Below, one piece after another: positions 1 through 10,148 of a DNA stretch of 64,000 nt (position 1 is the stretch's first letter; each line of letters begins with the position of its first letter). The stretch covers positions 438,135,080 to 438,199,079 of the forward strand of contig CM068373.1 in NCBI GenBank assembly GCA_034769895.1. The letters are read 5' to 3'. Under the pieces are notes generated by a model, which searched no databases, had not been told where the DNA came from, and saw only the letters and a list, made by a program, of their open reading frames with translations. Source of the stretch: Magicicada septendecula (lineage: Eukaryota > Arthropoda > Insecta > Hemiptera > Cicadidae). The translations under genes and the position numbers were made by a program.

Positions 1-1988
1 TAAGTGGCTATGACTCGCATCATTTGATGCAAGGTTTCGGAAAGTACAAGGAAGATGAAATAACGTGTATCGCTACTACAAGCGAACGTTACATCTCCGT
101 TACACTCGGTCAGCTCCGGTTTCTCGATTCTCTGCGGTTCATGAACGCGTCACTTGAAAACTCGTCTCCAACTTATCCGCGGATAAATTTAAAATCCTTA
201 ATCAATTTTATACGCGTAATGTTAATTTACTGTTGCGTAAAGGCGTGTACCCTTACGAATACGTTACGGACGATTCAAAATTTGACGAGAGGCAGTTACC
301 GGACCGCGAACATTTTTACAACGGGTTGACAGAGTCGGATATAAACGAAGAAGATTACGCGCACGCTCGAGCGGTTTGGTCGGCTTTCGACATGCAAACG
401 TTCGGTGATTATCATGACCTTTATTTAAAAACGGATGTACTACTGCTTGCAGATGTATTTGAAAACTTTCGAAACATGAGCCTGCAGTACTACGAACTCG
501 ATCCGTGTAACGTTTTTACCACCGCCGGTTTAGCGTGGAACGCGATGCTGAAAATGACAGGAGTTAGGTTAGAGTTACTCCGCGATATAGACGTACACCT
601 GTACATCGAAAGAGGTATCCGTGGCGGCTTAGCAGCAATTTCTAATCGGTACGCCAAGGCCAACAACCCGTACATTCCCGATTATGGCGCAAGCAAGCCG
701 CATAACTATTTACTCTACCTCGATTGTACCAACCTGTACGGAACGGCTATGACACAGCCTTTACCACTGTCCGGTTTTCGATGGTTGGAACGTACAGAGA
801 TCGATACGTTGAACGTGCACGCGTTACGTGACGATGATGACACCGGTTATATCCTGGAAGTCGATCTGGGATATCCACATTTCCTACACGACTTACACAG
901 TGACTACCCTTTAGCACCCGAAAAGTGTACTATTACGGACAGTATGCTTTCACCGTACTGCTATCGCATCAAGCTGTTAAAAGACTTTGTGTGTAGTAAC
1001 GGTAAGGTAGAGAAACTGATAACGTCCCTCGAGGACAAGACAAAATACATTGTTCATTACAGAACATTGAAACTCTACCTCGAACTAGGAATGGAGTTGA
1101 AAGCGATTCACCGTGTGTTAGCATTCACACAGTGCGTATGGTTGAAACCTTTCATCGATTTTAATACGGAGCGACGAAAGGAAGCCAGAAACACCTTTGA
1201 AAAAGACTTTTTTAAGTTAATGAATAACGCGCCGTACGGAAAATCGTTGGAAAACGTACGGAAGCGAATCGATTTCAAGTTAGTTCCAAACGAGAAGAAA
1301 CTTCACAAACTAACCGCTAACCCCATGCTACAACATTTTTTCATCTATAACGAGGACCTGGTAGGTCTCACGATGAAAAAAACGTCCATTACACTGAACC
1401 GACCTTTGTACGTTGGGTTCAGTGTATTGGATATTAGTAAGCTGATCATGTATCGGTTCCATTACGGATTCACGATGAATACGTACGGGTCACGTGCACG
1501 TCTATGTATGACGGACACTGACTCTCTGTTGTACGACATTCGCACCGACGATGTGTACAAAGACATGGAGGAGCATCTCGTACTCTTTGACACGTCGGAG
1601 TACCCTAAGACACATCCGTGCTATAGTGAAACAAACATGAAAAAGTTGGGTACGTTTAAAAACGAAACAAATGGAATACCGATACTTGAATTTGACGGGT
1701 TGCGCGCAAAATGTTATTCATTCGTTACGGCAAACGATAAAGAGAAAAAGGTAGCGAAAGGTGTGCCACGTTCCGCGATAGCTACACAGTTGAAACATCA
1801 ACTTTATAAGCAATGTGTAAAGACCACTTCTCAAACTTATACTACGGCGCACACTATCCAAAGCGGAAAACATTATCATATACACAAGAAAGCTTACAAA
1901 ATTATCGCTGTCACCGTACGATGACAAACGATATGTCTTGGATGACGGTGAAACAACACTGGCGTACGGTTATTATAAACTCTGTTAA
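1..1988 (+). pseudogene. PolB: Protein-primed family B DNA polymerase (partial, frameshifted)
   Basis: This would replicate the element's linear DNA from a protein primer. The N-terminal part, including the first exonuclease motifs, lies off the left edge. Three palm motifs are visible: motif A (DCTNLYG, about base 722), motif B (KLMNNAPYGKSLEN, about 1215) and motif C (TDTDS, about 1510, the DTDS form usual in this family). The reading frame changes near base 165 and again near 1875, after which the C-terminus continues in another frame to a stop at 1986-1988. The long middle frame (233-1924) is otherwise open, so the breaks are few. Family assignment is secure; the gene is non-functional as it stands. 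The integrase follows after about 190 bases. Confidence 0.92.
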
Positions 1989-2176
1989 CCCAGACGCGAG
2001 ATAATTCAGCAAGCAAGAAAATCCGTTATAAATTATGCGTTCGATATACGTTGATATAAGACTCGCTTGCAGGAGCAACACACTGTCAGTAGCGACGATG
2101 TAGTCGGTGAAGTTTAGTGAAAACATAACGGTATATCTCGTACCAAAATTTTGCGATTCTCGATTCGGGTGGCGAT

Positions 2177-3093
2177 ATGGAAAACGTACGCAAAACTATT
2201 ACAAAGGAATTGCACAGACCGGTGAGAAGGAACTTTCCCAGACGTGCGGTGGAGGTCAAGGGGTTACACGATCTGTACCAAGCGGATTTGGTGGAAATGA
2301 TACCGCATGCCAAGTTGAACAAGGGGTACAAATATCTAATGACAGTAATAAACGCATTTAGCAAGTATGCATAAAAACTAAATCGGGTGTTGAAGTAGCA
2401 CAGGCTCTCGAACTAATAATTGTAAAAAATAAAATGAAATACCTGCAAACGGATAATGGGAAAGAGTACTTTAACACTACCGTACAAGCTTTACTAAAGA
2501 GATTCAACGTCAAACACTATTCAACGTATAGCGAGAAGAAAGCGTCCATCGTAGAGCGATTTAATCGTACGTTGAAAACGGACATGTACCGCGCGTTCAG
2601 CGAGCAAGACCATTATCGGTGGTTATCGCTTTTGCCTAAACTGGTGATGGAATACAACGGCAGAGAGCATAGAACTATAGAGATGAAGCCGCGACAAGTC
2701 GACAAGAGCAACGTACAAATTGTGTTGGAACGAATAAGAAAAAATACCGTACCGCGGAAAGTGGGCAAGAAACATAAGTTTAAAATAAGCGATCGAGTGC
2801 GTATCAGTAAATATAAAATCACATTTGCTAAAGGTTATACACCAAACTGGACGAACGAGATATATACAGTGCACAGAGTTCAGCCAACCGTACCGGTTAC
2901 GTACTTGTTGAAAGATCACACGGGTGACGTTGTGGAAAGTGGGTTTTATGAACAAGAATTGAGTAAAACCAGCGTTGGTGATGTGTATCTCGTTGAGAAA
3001 ATATTACAACGTAAAGGTGATCGCGTGCGAATGCGCTGGCTCGGCTTTGACGGTAAACACGATTCGTGGATACATAAAGAAGATCTGATATAA
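2177..3093 (+). pseudogene. Retroviral-type integrase with C-terminal chromodomain (frameshifted)
   Basis: DDE integrase of the Polinton type, which would insert element DNA into the host chromosome. The first catalytic Asp is in YQADLVEM (about 2275), the second in LQTDNGKEY (about 2452) and the Glu in SIVERFNRTLK (about 2555), with 33 residues between the last two. A chromodomain occupies the C-terminus (VEKILQRKGDRVRMRWLGFD to about 3090); in related integrases this module binds modified histones. Frames differ between 2177-2370 and 2371-3093, so an indel of one base or slightly more lies near 2370. The remaining 219-codon part is open. Its position directly after PolB fits the element type. 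Confidence 0.9.
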
Positions 3094-3134
3094 TAACATT
3101 ACCACAGTATTTAACCGAACGTAAACGAGTTAAG

Positions 3135-3833
3135 ATGAAGATTGAACAACAATCGTTAAAGTTAAATGTTAAGAACGTAGACTCTGCTAAGTACAACGGT
3201 GAAGTTGCATATAATAAACACAGTCCATTGTTTCCAAACACAGTTCGATGTATCGAGTGCGGCGGGTCATGTAGCGGCAAGTCAAACGTTGCCTTTAACA
3301 TGTTATTCGATTCAAACGGACTGCGATTTCAGAACCTGTACGTGTTCTCCAAATCGTTATTTCAGCCAAAATATCGTATGTTGGAAGACGTTTTTAATGC
3401 TCTCGCTGACGAAGGAATGACGTACTTCACATACAGTGAAAACGATGAAGTACCACCTCCGCACGAAATTGTACCTAATTCAATCATGTTGTTCGATGAT
3501 GTGGTATGTGAACGGCAGAATAACATACGAAAATATTTCGCTATGGGACGGCATAGCGGTGTGGACACTTTGTACTTTTGTTAGACGTACAGTCTGGTGC
3601 CAAAGCAACTGGTGCGTGATAATACCAATTTCTTAGTATTGTTCAGATAAGATGATCTCAATTTACACCACGTTTACAACGATCACGTTAACACAGACAT
3701 GAAATACGAAGAGTTCAAAGCGATGTGCGCCGAAGCGTGGAAGGATCGTTACGGATTCTTAGTCATCAACAAGGACTCACCGATAAACGCGGGTAGATAC
3801 AGAGTGGGTTTCGATCGTTTTATACATAAATAG
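3135..3833 (+). pseudogene. FtsK/HerA-type genome packaging ATPase (two nonsense codons)
   Basis: Putative motor that pumps the DNA genome into the capsid. The Walker A loop is GGSCSGKSN (about 3261) and the Walker B strand IMLFDD (about 3484). Reading continues in the same frame beyond a TAG at 3582-3584 and a TAA at 3648-3650 to a natural stop at 3831-3833. The conserved C-terminal part is therefore present but cut off, about 233 codons in all. Both stops are one C-to-T change away from a Gln codon, and related proteins have polar residues there. This is decay by transition, without an indel. Confidence 0.88.
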
Positions 3834-3866
3834 AATAGTTTGTGCGAGAAAGTCATCAGTGTCAAG

Positions 3867-4771
3867 ATGGATGACAAGCAATTGCCACAAGAAATCGATG
3901 CAATTAGCGACAACATAAGGTAAAAGTATCGTGCGTTGAAACATGACCTCAGAGAGAGCGATGAAGCGTTAACGAGAACGTACAAACCTCTTTTGGAACC
4001 GTTAACCCAGATTTCGGAAAAGTTGAATGTCTCCGGTGATAAAATTAAAAAAATAAATGTTGAAGATGAAGATACGAAGACAGCTGTCGAGATGACATAC
4101 CATCACCATCACAACCTCGATTCCTTAGAACGGAAGTGTTGGCACAAACTCCTGATGTCGAAACACCGAACGTGACTCTTGAAGAGTTTTTAGCAACACC
4201 TGAAGGTCGACACGAAGCACAAGAATAGGGTGAACAGTCTGTCGAAGGTCCGCTCGCGAGGAAATACTTACTACTCGCTTTATCTGATGATCGAGAAAAA
4301 AAGATGGATCAAACGTACGGTGTCCGTAACGTTGTAGACAAATGGATGGTGGGCAATTCGGTGTTGGAGATCAATCAAGACGACAGCTTCTACATAGCTG
4401 GAAAACGATACAGGGGTACACCGGGTCTCTACGAACTTATGTTTATGAAAGAACCCAACAAGAGCGTCTACGATGAAAACGATTTAGCAGCGTACAAATC
4501 TATACTGTCGGACACTAACGCACATAAACATTATTATGTACCCGGTGCTAAAATAAATACAAACAAAGGTGTAAAGTACAGAGAGATAATCGCCCGGTTG
4601 TTCCCACCGCGCAGCGGACGTGGTATCGATTACGTACACTGGAACGATTCCAACGAACTGGTTGAACGGTTGAGACTGCTGGTAAGTTCAAAACGCGCCG
4701 GTCACACCGGACACGACAACGAAATCATCTCCGTTGTGGAGGAATTACGTGAAGCCAACATTATCGTATAA
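3867..4771 (+). pseudogene. DUF8207-like Polinton protein with coiled-coil N-terminus (broken)
   Basis: The C-terminal frame from 4304 (MDQTYGVRN, KRYRGTPGLYELMF, TNAHKHYYVPG) resembles the DUF8207 proteins that are common in arthropod genomes. The N-terminal frame from 3867 is charged and probably helical. Visible breaks are a TAA at 3921-3923, a frame change near 4125-4130 and a TAG at 4226-4228. The function of the family is unknown to me. Its place between ATPase and capsid genes suggests a virion or assembly role, which is inference. The DUF match is from memory of the family and would need a profile search. Confidence 0.65.
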
Positions 4772-4819
4772 ATTTTATGAACGTCGGTGTAACAACTCAT
4801 TGACGTCAACACTGTCAAC

Positions 4820-5080
4820 ATGTGCGGATTAGATTTGACACCTGACTTTGAAGTTGAAAACGAGAGACTGAAAACCTTTATATCATGGCCTGTGCATTTC
4901 ATCAGTCCAACCGCTATGGTTACCGCAGGCTTTCATTACACAAATGAAATTGACAGGGTTCGATGTTCATTTTGCGGTATAGAAATCTTTCGTTGGAAAG
5001 AGAGTGACGATCCGATTGTGTTACACACGCGATGGTTATCACAATGTCGTTACTTAAAACGGTTAGCACATCATTTGTAG
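4820..5080 (+). CDS. Single-BIR (IAP-like) protein
   Basis: An 86-codon open frame is almost entirely one baculovirus-IAP-repeat domain. It has R-x-x-TF-x-x-WP at residues 13-20, an AGFHYT segment, and the zinc-binding pattern C-x2-C-x16-H-x6-C exactly (first pair in CSFC, His in VLHTRW, last Cys in SQC). Such domains bind caspases or IAP antagonists in insect cells and block apoptosis. Here there is no RING domain, and the protein stops soon after the last cysteine, so it is a minimal BIR. It lies between the DUF8207-like gene and the fibre-like gene, in the same direction. The open frame contrasts with its broken neighbours. Domain identity is strong; an anti-apoptotic role is inference. 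Confidence 0.85.
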   Translation: MCGLDLTPDFEVENERLKTFISWPVHFISPTAMVTAGFHYTNEIDRVRCSFCGIEIFRWKESDDPIVLHTRWLSQCRYLKRLAHHL

Positions 5081-5094
5081 CGTGCAGTCGTACA

Positions 5095-5961
5095 ATGGTT
5101 GTGGACACGTTCGGGAGACATCAAAGCACCGTGAGCGTGCGACGAGAAACAAAAAGACAATTACGCGATACTGTAGGATTTAAGATTATGAATGATGGGC
5201 ATATAGATGTTGAAAACAAAAAGATCCGCAATCTGAACGAACCGGATGCAGCAGAGGATGCTGTATCCCTGACTTATATGCAAACACATTGTCTGCTACG
5301 CGATGATGAACGTAAAAGCGTGGACGTTAAAGGGTGTAGATTGAAAAATGTTGATACTCCTGTAGACGTTAAAGACGTAGTCAACAAATATTACGTTGAT
5401 GACAACTGTATACAACACTCGAGTCAAGAGAGAGGTGAGGTCATCGATGCACGAGATCGATGGGTAATCAACGTTCGAAGTCCGGAACAAGCGACCGATG
5501 TGGTCAACAAAAACTACGTAGACTCGAACGTCATTAAAAATGTATCGAACAGCTATTTGTTTGGGCAGAGCTGGTTGTCGGGAGTGAGTTCACCGATTTT
5601 TGCAGATGACGCGGTTAACGTAAAATACATGTTGCAGAACACCGTTAGCTTGGGCGAAGATGGTGTTTTCAAAGCAGCAGAAAAGAGAATAACAGACGTA
5701 GCGGATGGTTTTGCAGAGAGCGATGCTGTTAACTTACAACAATTAAATGACGTGAGACGATACGTAAAGAGCGAGATGTATAAAGTCGTTAAAACATTTC
5801 AGTATCAACTGGACTACTACTTATTGAAATTGTCTAAGCCACGTAGTTCAGAAGACGAGTGGACACTCGACACGAAGGAAATAAAAAGGTTAATAGATGA
5901 ATACGATAAAAACACAGAAGAGAAAGACTGGAGATCGGTTTACGATGTACAACAACGTTAA
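5095..5961 (+). CDS. Repetitive fibre-like protein
   Basis: About 288 codons from the ATG at 5095, chosen because it begins 14 bases after the BIR stop; in-frame ATGs at 5032 and 5044 overlap the BIR gene. Five degenerate repeats spaced about 40 residues apart share the pattern hydrophobic-x-x-(N/D/G)-(L/V)-x-x-P, then DAV/DVV-N-x-x-YV. Examples are IRNLNEPDAAEDAV, LKNVDTPVDVKDVV and VINVRSPEQATDVV. This resembles the shaft repeats of phage tail fibres and adenovirus-type fibres. The C-terminal 80 residues are charged and non-repetitive. A receptor-binding or fibre role is inferred from repeat style and neighbourhood; I do not recognise a named family. The frame is intact. Confidence 0.6.
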   Translation: MVVDTFGRHQSTVSVRRETKRQLRDTVGFKIMNDGHIDVENKKIRNLNEPDAAEDAVSLTYMQTHCLLRDDERKSVDVKGCRLKNVDTPVDVKDVVNKYYVDDNCIQHSSQERGEVIDARDRWVINVRSPEQATDVVNKNYVDSNVIKNVSNSYLFGQSWLSGVSSPIFADDAVNVKYMLQNTVSLGEDGVFKAAEKRITDVADGFAESDAVNLQQLNDVRRYVKSEMYKVVKTFQYQLDYYLLKLSKPRSSEDEWTLDTKEIKRLIDEYDKNTEEKDWRSVYDVQQR

Positions 5962-6496
5962 GAGGAAAAAGGGGTGGGGCGTCGGAAACGTGCTTAAAAA
6001 CGTTGTACCGTCCGTTGTTTCGTCAGTTATCAATCGAGCGGTGGACGCACTACTTGTCGAATTACATCTGCCGGGTTACAGATTCTGTGGACCGGGCACG
6101 AAACTCGAAGAAAGATTAGCGCGTGTTGATCGTGGAATCAATCAACTAGACGAAGCCTGTCGCGAACACGACATCGCTTACGCTCAATACAAAGACAACG
6201 AAAGTAGACGTATTGCAGATCGTAAACTCGCGGAAAAAGCGTGGGGACGGGTAAAGGCTTTGGATTCGGGTATCAGCGAACGAGCTTATGCGACAGCAGT
6301 TGCAGCGACCATGAAAGCAAAATCAGCAATAGGAAGCGGTCGACGTCGTAAAAATAAAAAGAATGTGAGTAGTCGTGGTCGTGGTGCTGGTGCTGGTGGT
6401 GGTATGAAGAAGAGGAGGAAGAGAACTGTCCGAACCGCTAGGAAAAAGAAGAGAACTGCGTCCGGATTGTATCTACGTCCGTACCGAAAAAACTAA
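5945..6496 (+). CDS. Parvovirus-type phospholipase A2-like protein with basic tail
   Basis: About 183 codons from the ATG at 5945, overlapping the end of the fibre-like gene by 17 bases. The N-terminus is amphipathic. The core has the calcium-loop motif YRFCGPGTKL and the catalytic HD-x-x-Y motif in ACREHDIAY, as in the PLA2 domain of parvovirus VP1. The last 60 residues are very basic, with Gly/Arg/Lys-rich stretches ending in KKRRKRTVRTARKKKR, like a DNA-binding core protein. In parvoviruses this enzyme helps virions escape endosomes; the same role here is inference. The frame is open and both catalytic residues are present. Confidence 0.85.
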   Translation: MYNNVKRKKGWGVGNVLKNVVPSVVSSVINRAVDALLVELHLPGYRFCGPGTKLEERLARVDRGINQLDEACREHDIAYAQYKDNESRRIADRKLAEKAWGRVKALDSGISERAYATAVAATMKAKSAIGSGRRRKNKKNVSSRGRGAGAGGGMKKRRKRTVRTARKKKRTASGLYLRPYRKN

Positions 6497-6516
6497 TTCA
6501 CATACCGCTCCGCCCA

Positions 6517-6864
6517 TTGTCCGAAGATGAATTACGTGTATACGCAAAAAAGATAAACGTACCGTATTTTAGAGGTGTTTACATGCGTAACGCATTACCG
6601 GATACAGCGCCGTGAAAGAACGAAAGCGTCATCGTGAATTTGGACGACGAGAGCGGACCGGGAACCCACTGAGTATGTTACAAGAAGCGTGGAAATCGAG
6701 TACACTATTTTGACGGGTTCGGTAATTTACATCCACCTCTCGAGCTGATGCAATATTTTGGTGATACAGCCGACGTTCGTTACAACTATGAACGGAAGCA
6801 GCCTCCTAACACGGTCATCTGCGGTCATTTATGTTTAGACTTTTTATCGTCTTCTGATCAGTAA
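6517..6864 (+). pseudogene. Adenovirus-type maturation cysteine protease (two stops)
   Basis: One reading frame runs from about 6517 to the TAA at 6862 and carries the adenain signature. The sequence GPGTH holds the catalytic His (6667-6669), HYFDGFGN the acidic residue, KQPPNTVICGHLC the oxyanion Gln, and VICGHLC the nucleophile Cys. The frame is interrupted by TGA at 6613-6615 and by TGA at 6670-6672, directly after the catalytic His where relatives have Trp. No long open frame marks it, so it is easily overlooked. The start is unclear. The family cleaves precursor capsid proteins during virion maturation. Confidence 0.85.
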
Positions 6865-7575
6865 ACTTCAGCATATCGTCGCTAACGGTCACCGTGACGG
6901 GTACCGACGCTGCGAATTTAGTGTGTAACGTTTTCCCACCTCTCGAGTTATACGGTGAATGGTACGTTGGACTATTGGATTTTACATCGTATAATTCAAT
7001 ACCAAACGTTACTGAAGGAAAAAATAATGCATTTCCAGTAAAAATTTCCAAGTTGCCTACCGGCACCTACGAAATCAGTGATATCGAAACGTATCTGCAG
7101 AAACAGTTAGGCGAGAGAACAATCAGTTTAAGTCCAAACAACAACACATTAAAGTGTGAAATTTACTGTAAGCATGTCATCGACTTTTCGCATACACCGA
7201 ATACCATTGCAAGTATGTTAGGATTCAAGGAGAATCAGCAGCTGGAAGCGTATATACCACACGAGTCGAACGTACCCGTCGACATAATCAAAGCTAACAC
7301 CGTTCACGTACGGAGTAATATCGTACAGGGTGCGTACAAGGACGGCCAGGACCAGCACACGTTGCATTCGTTTTATCCGACCGTGGCACCAGGTTTCAAA
7401 ATAGTTGAAACACCGACAAACTTTATACTTACCGGTAATCGTACAACGCGTTGACAACATAATTTTGTCTCTCGTTGATCAGGACGGGGATTTAGTCGAT
7501 TTTCGCGGTGAAGTTATCACGATACGACTGCATCTGAAAATATGGGATTGTATTTCGGACAAACGTCACCTGTAA
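6861..7575 (+). pseudogene. Penton-type (minor) capsid protein, frameshifted
   Basis: The frame begins without a clear ATG just at the protease stop and contains PPLELYGEWYVGLLDFTSYN and PTGTYEISDIETYLQKQL, typical of Polinton and adintovirus single-jelly-roll penton proteins. Near 7430-7440 the frame shifts by one base, and the conserved C-terminus (VDQDGDLVDFRGEVITIRLH) continues to a stop at 7573-7575. The missing ATG and the shift suggest loss of function. Assignment rests on these family-typical segments and on gene order just before the major capsid gene. Confidence 0.75.
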
Positions 7576-7689
7576 AAAGGGAGTGTGTACGAAAGAAACA
7601 TGGTAGTCGGTGTTCAACGTTGAAGCGATTGACATCAAGGAACAAGCGTTTCTTACTTTCACTTGGATTCAAATTATACGATTAAAATA

Positions 7690-8921
7690 ATGTCGGGTGA
7701 AATTTTAGCTATCGAACGAGGAGCGGCTTTCGATAACAGAATCGTTGAGTTCGAATATCGTACGCACGCACCGTATGCTTCCACCCGATACGGTAACAAC
7801 AGGATGTTGACCCATCCAACAAGAGGATGTTTTCACTTTACCGGCGGAGAGTTTTCTGTACATCGAAGGAGCATTGACCAAGGTTAACGCTACCGACACA
7901 ACGTTGAACGTGAAATTAATCAACAATGCAATGGCTTTCTTGTTTGAGGAGATCCGTTACGAAGTGTGCGGTGTGGAAGTGGATCGTACGAAAAACGTTG
8001 GAATTACGAGCACTGTGAAATTGTTACTATCGAGCGATGAGCATGAAAGTAAGCATCTAATCAATGCAGGATGGGTGACGACAACCGACGAGTCGTTGAC
8101 AGTACACGAGAGTAACGGTGATTTTACGTTTTGTCTTCCGTTGAAAATGCTACTCGGTTTCAACGAAGACTATACACGCATCATGCTGAACGTTAAGCAA
8201 GAATTGATTCTGTTGCGTACCTCTACCGATCAGAACGCAATGGTGCTAAAAGAATCGGGTGCAACTGCAAGCGGTAATCTCGTAATAAACAAAGTACATT
8301 GGAAGATGCCCTATGTGCGCGTGTCAAACAAGTACCGAATACCGCTATTGGAGCACATCGAGGAGGATCATGAACTAGTAATGCCGTTCCGCAGTTGGGA
8401 ATTGCACGAGTATCCCGTTCTACCGACGACAAATCGACATTCGTGGACCTTGAAGACATCGTCACAGTTGGAAAAACCTCGGTATGTAATATTAATATTT
8501 CAGACGGATAGGAAGAACAATATAGCGAAAAACGCGTCGGTATTTGATCACTGCAATTTAACGAATGTCAAGCTTTTTCTGAACGATAAATACTATCCGT
8601 ACGATAACCTGAACCACGATGTTGATAAAAAAACGTTACGCACTGTTCTACGACATGTATACACGTTTCCAAACATCATACTACGACCGTCGCAACAGTA
8701 CGCCTCTTTTGACACCTAATGAATTTATAACGAAAGCACCGTTGTTTGTCATCGATTGTTCCAGACAAGAAAAACCAATCAAGTCGTCTGCCGTTGATGT
8801 GCGTTTAGAATTTGAATCAAGTAAAAATTTCCCAGATAAAACCACCGCTTACGCTTTCATTATACACGATAGGATAGTACAGTACACAGCGTTGTCGAAT
8901 ACTGTTCATCGTTTGTCATAA
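7690..8921 (+). pseudogene. Double-jelly-roll major capsid protein (two frameshifts)
   Basis: The capsid gene occupies three reading frames in sequence: about 7690-7800 (THAPYASTRYGNN), about 7805-8625 (PAESFLYIEGAL, EEIRYEVCGVEVDRTKN, HCNLTNVKLFLNDKYYPYD) and about 8625-8921 (LFYDMYTRFQTSYY, FVIDCSRQEKPIKSS). These segments match the arthropod Polinton/adintovirus hexon family, which builds the icosahedral shell. Total length of about 410 codons is below the usual size, partly because the N-terminus is unclear. Two single-base-type shifts, near 7800 and 8625, disable it. Confidence 0.8.
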
Positions 8922-8968
8922 AAAAACTTGTTCTCCCCTCTACCAGTTTATAAAGATAGGTATTAGCG

Positions 8969-9646
8969 ATGTCAACCTTACAACAACCTCAGTCCATTTC
9001 AACGATGGAAGGTGACTGTGACAGCAGCAGCAGCAGCCATTGTGAGTATAACGTTTACTTGTCTCTTGCTTATCCGATCAACTCGTACTCTAAGTTCGTT
9101 ACCGTCGGACTGTATAAAGAACTCAACTATGAACCGGGTGTTTTGTTTACAAACGGGAAAAAGAAACGTATATTACTTGATTTTTCTGAGTGGAATTACT
9201 TGATGATCTTTCGTGAACAGTTACTATCCAGTATGTTATTGTACGAAGAAGGTGAAAACCGTGAAAATAAAAAGAGTGTGATGATCAGTCATCACTTTGG
9301 GAAAACGTTTGTTCGGATTAACGGTAGTAAGAACGAAACATTTGTTTTCACAGAACCCGAGTGGATGCGTTTTGGTTATTTATTAACCGTACTAAAGAAA
9401 TATCTTATTCGCTTGTTTTATGATCAAGATCACTTCAAATCGTACATTAATCAAGTAGTAGCCAAGGGGTGTTATGTAACACCATCCTTCTTTTTCCCCT
9501 CGTTTTTTCGATTGGAAAGCAGTCGTCACGACCAACAGCTAACATTTGATCGTCTTTACGATGAACTGGTGTTGGAAGGAAAAGTAGAGGGGGAATTTCA
9601 AAAAATTAACGTACTCGATGCGGACATGTGTCACTCGGAAAAATGA
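8969..9646 (+). CDS. Uncharacterised Polinton-linked protein
   Basis: An intact 225-codon frame with a second possible start at 9005, just before a short Ser-rich tract. The middle contains ILLDFSEWNYLMIFREQLL and, about 40 residues later, a second short stretch, KTFVRINGSKNETFVFTEPEW. I do not recognise the family. The pattern of strands followed by a SEW/EPEW step is loosely like small single-stranded-DNA-binding coactivator folds (PC4 type), but that is only an impression. It follows the capsid gene by about 50 bases in the same direction, so it is probably part of the element. Its end overlaps the start of the next gene by 4 bases. Confidence 0.5.
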   Translation: MSTLQQPQSISTMEGDCDSSSSSHCEYNVYLSLAYPINSYSKFVTVGLYKELNYEPGVLFTNGKKKRILLDFSEWNYLMIFREQLLSSMLLYEEGENRENKKSVMISHHFGKTFVRINGSKNETFVFTEPEWMRFGYLLTVLKKYLIRLFYDQDHFKSYINQVVAKGCYVTPSFFFPSFFRLESSRHDQQLTFDRLYDELVLEGKVEGEFQKINVLDADMCHSEK

Positions 9647-10148
9647 ACTTGAATAGGACGGTTATTGCCGAGTTTGAAGCGTTTCGCGGTGACAAAAATG
9701 AATATGTAATCAAAGAGTTCGTTACAGTTGACATAACAACCGGACTTTTGTTATCGTGTTGTTCGCTCCACCATACGAAAGTGCACGACTACACCAGAAA
9801 TTCCGAAAAATCAATGACTGGTTGGAAACACATTATCACAGGATACGATGGCACGATGGTAATGTACCGTACAAGAATATGGTACGCATCGTTGCAGACA
9901 TTTTTTCAGATTATCCTGTTGTCTATACAAAAGGGTTTGAGAAGGCAAATTTCTTACGACAGTTGTATCACCATGGTGAGGTGATTGACTTAAACGATAT
10001 TCAAGCACCTGTAGTTCCTAGATCCTTTGTACCCATCATACAATGTCCTGTTCCTCATCATCAACCCGTTACCACTCCCCCTTTACACTGTGCATTGCGC
10101 AAAGCTTTGTTTTATGCAGAATGGTTGCGGCAACGATGTAAAATATAG
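9643..10148 (+). pseudogene. Possible exonuclease-like protein of the Polinton (frameshifted)
   Basis: The ATG at 9643 overlaps the preceding stop codon. The first frame (MNLNRTVIAEFEAFRGDKNEYVIKEF...) passes near 9755 into a second frame containing WHDGNVPYKNMVRIVADIF, VYTKGFEKANFLRQL and CALRKALFYAEWL. The layout of acidic and aromatic residues resembles the DEDD/RNase-H-fold nuclease-like proteins found near arthropod Polintons. The first acidic motif is not in canonical D-x-E form here, so catalysis is doubtful. Function is a tentative family impression; the frameshift is directly visible. Confidence 0.4.
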
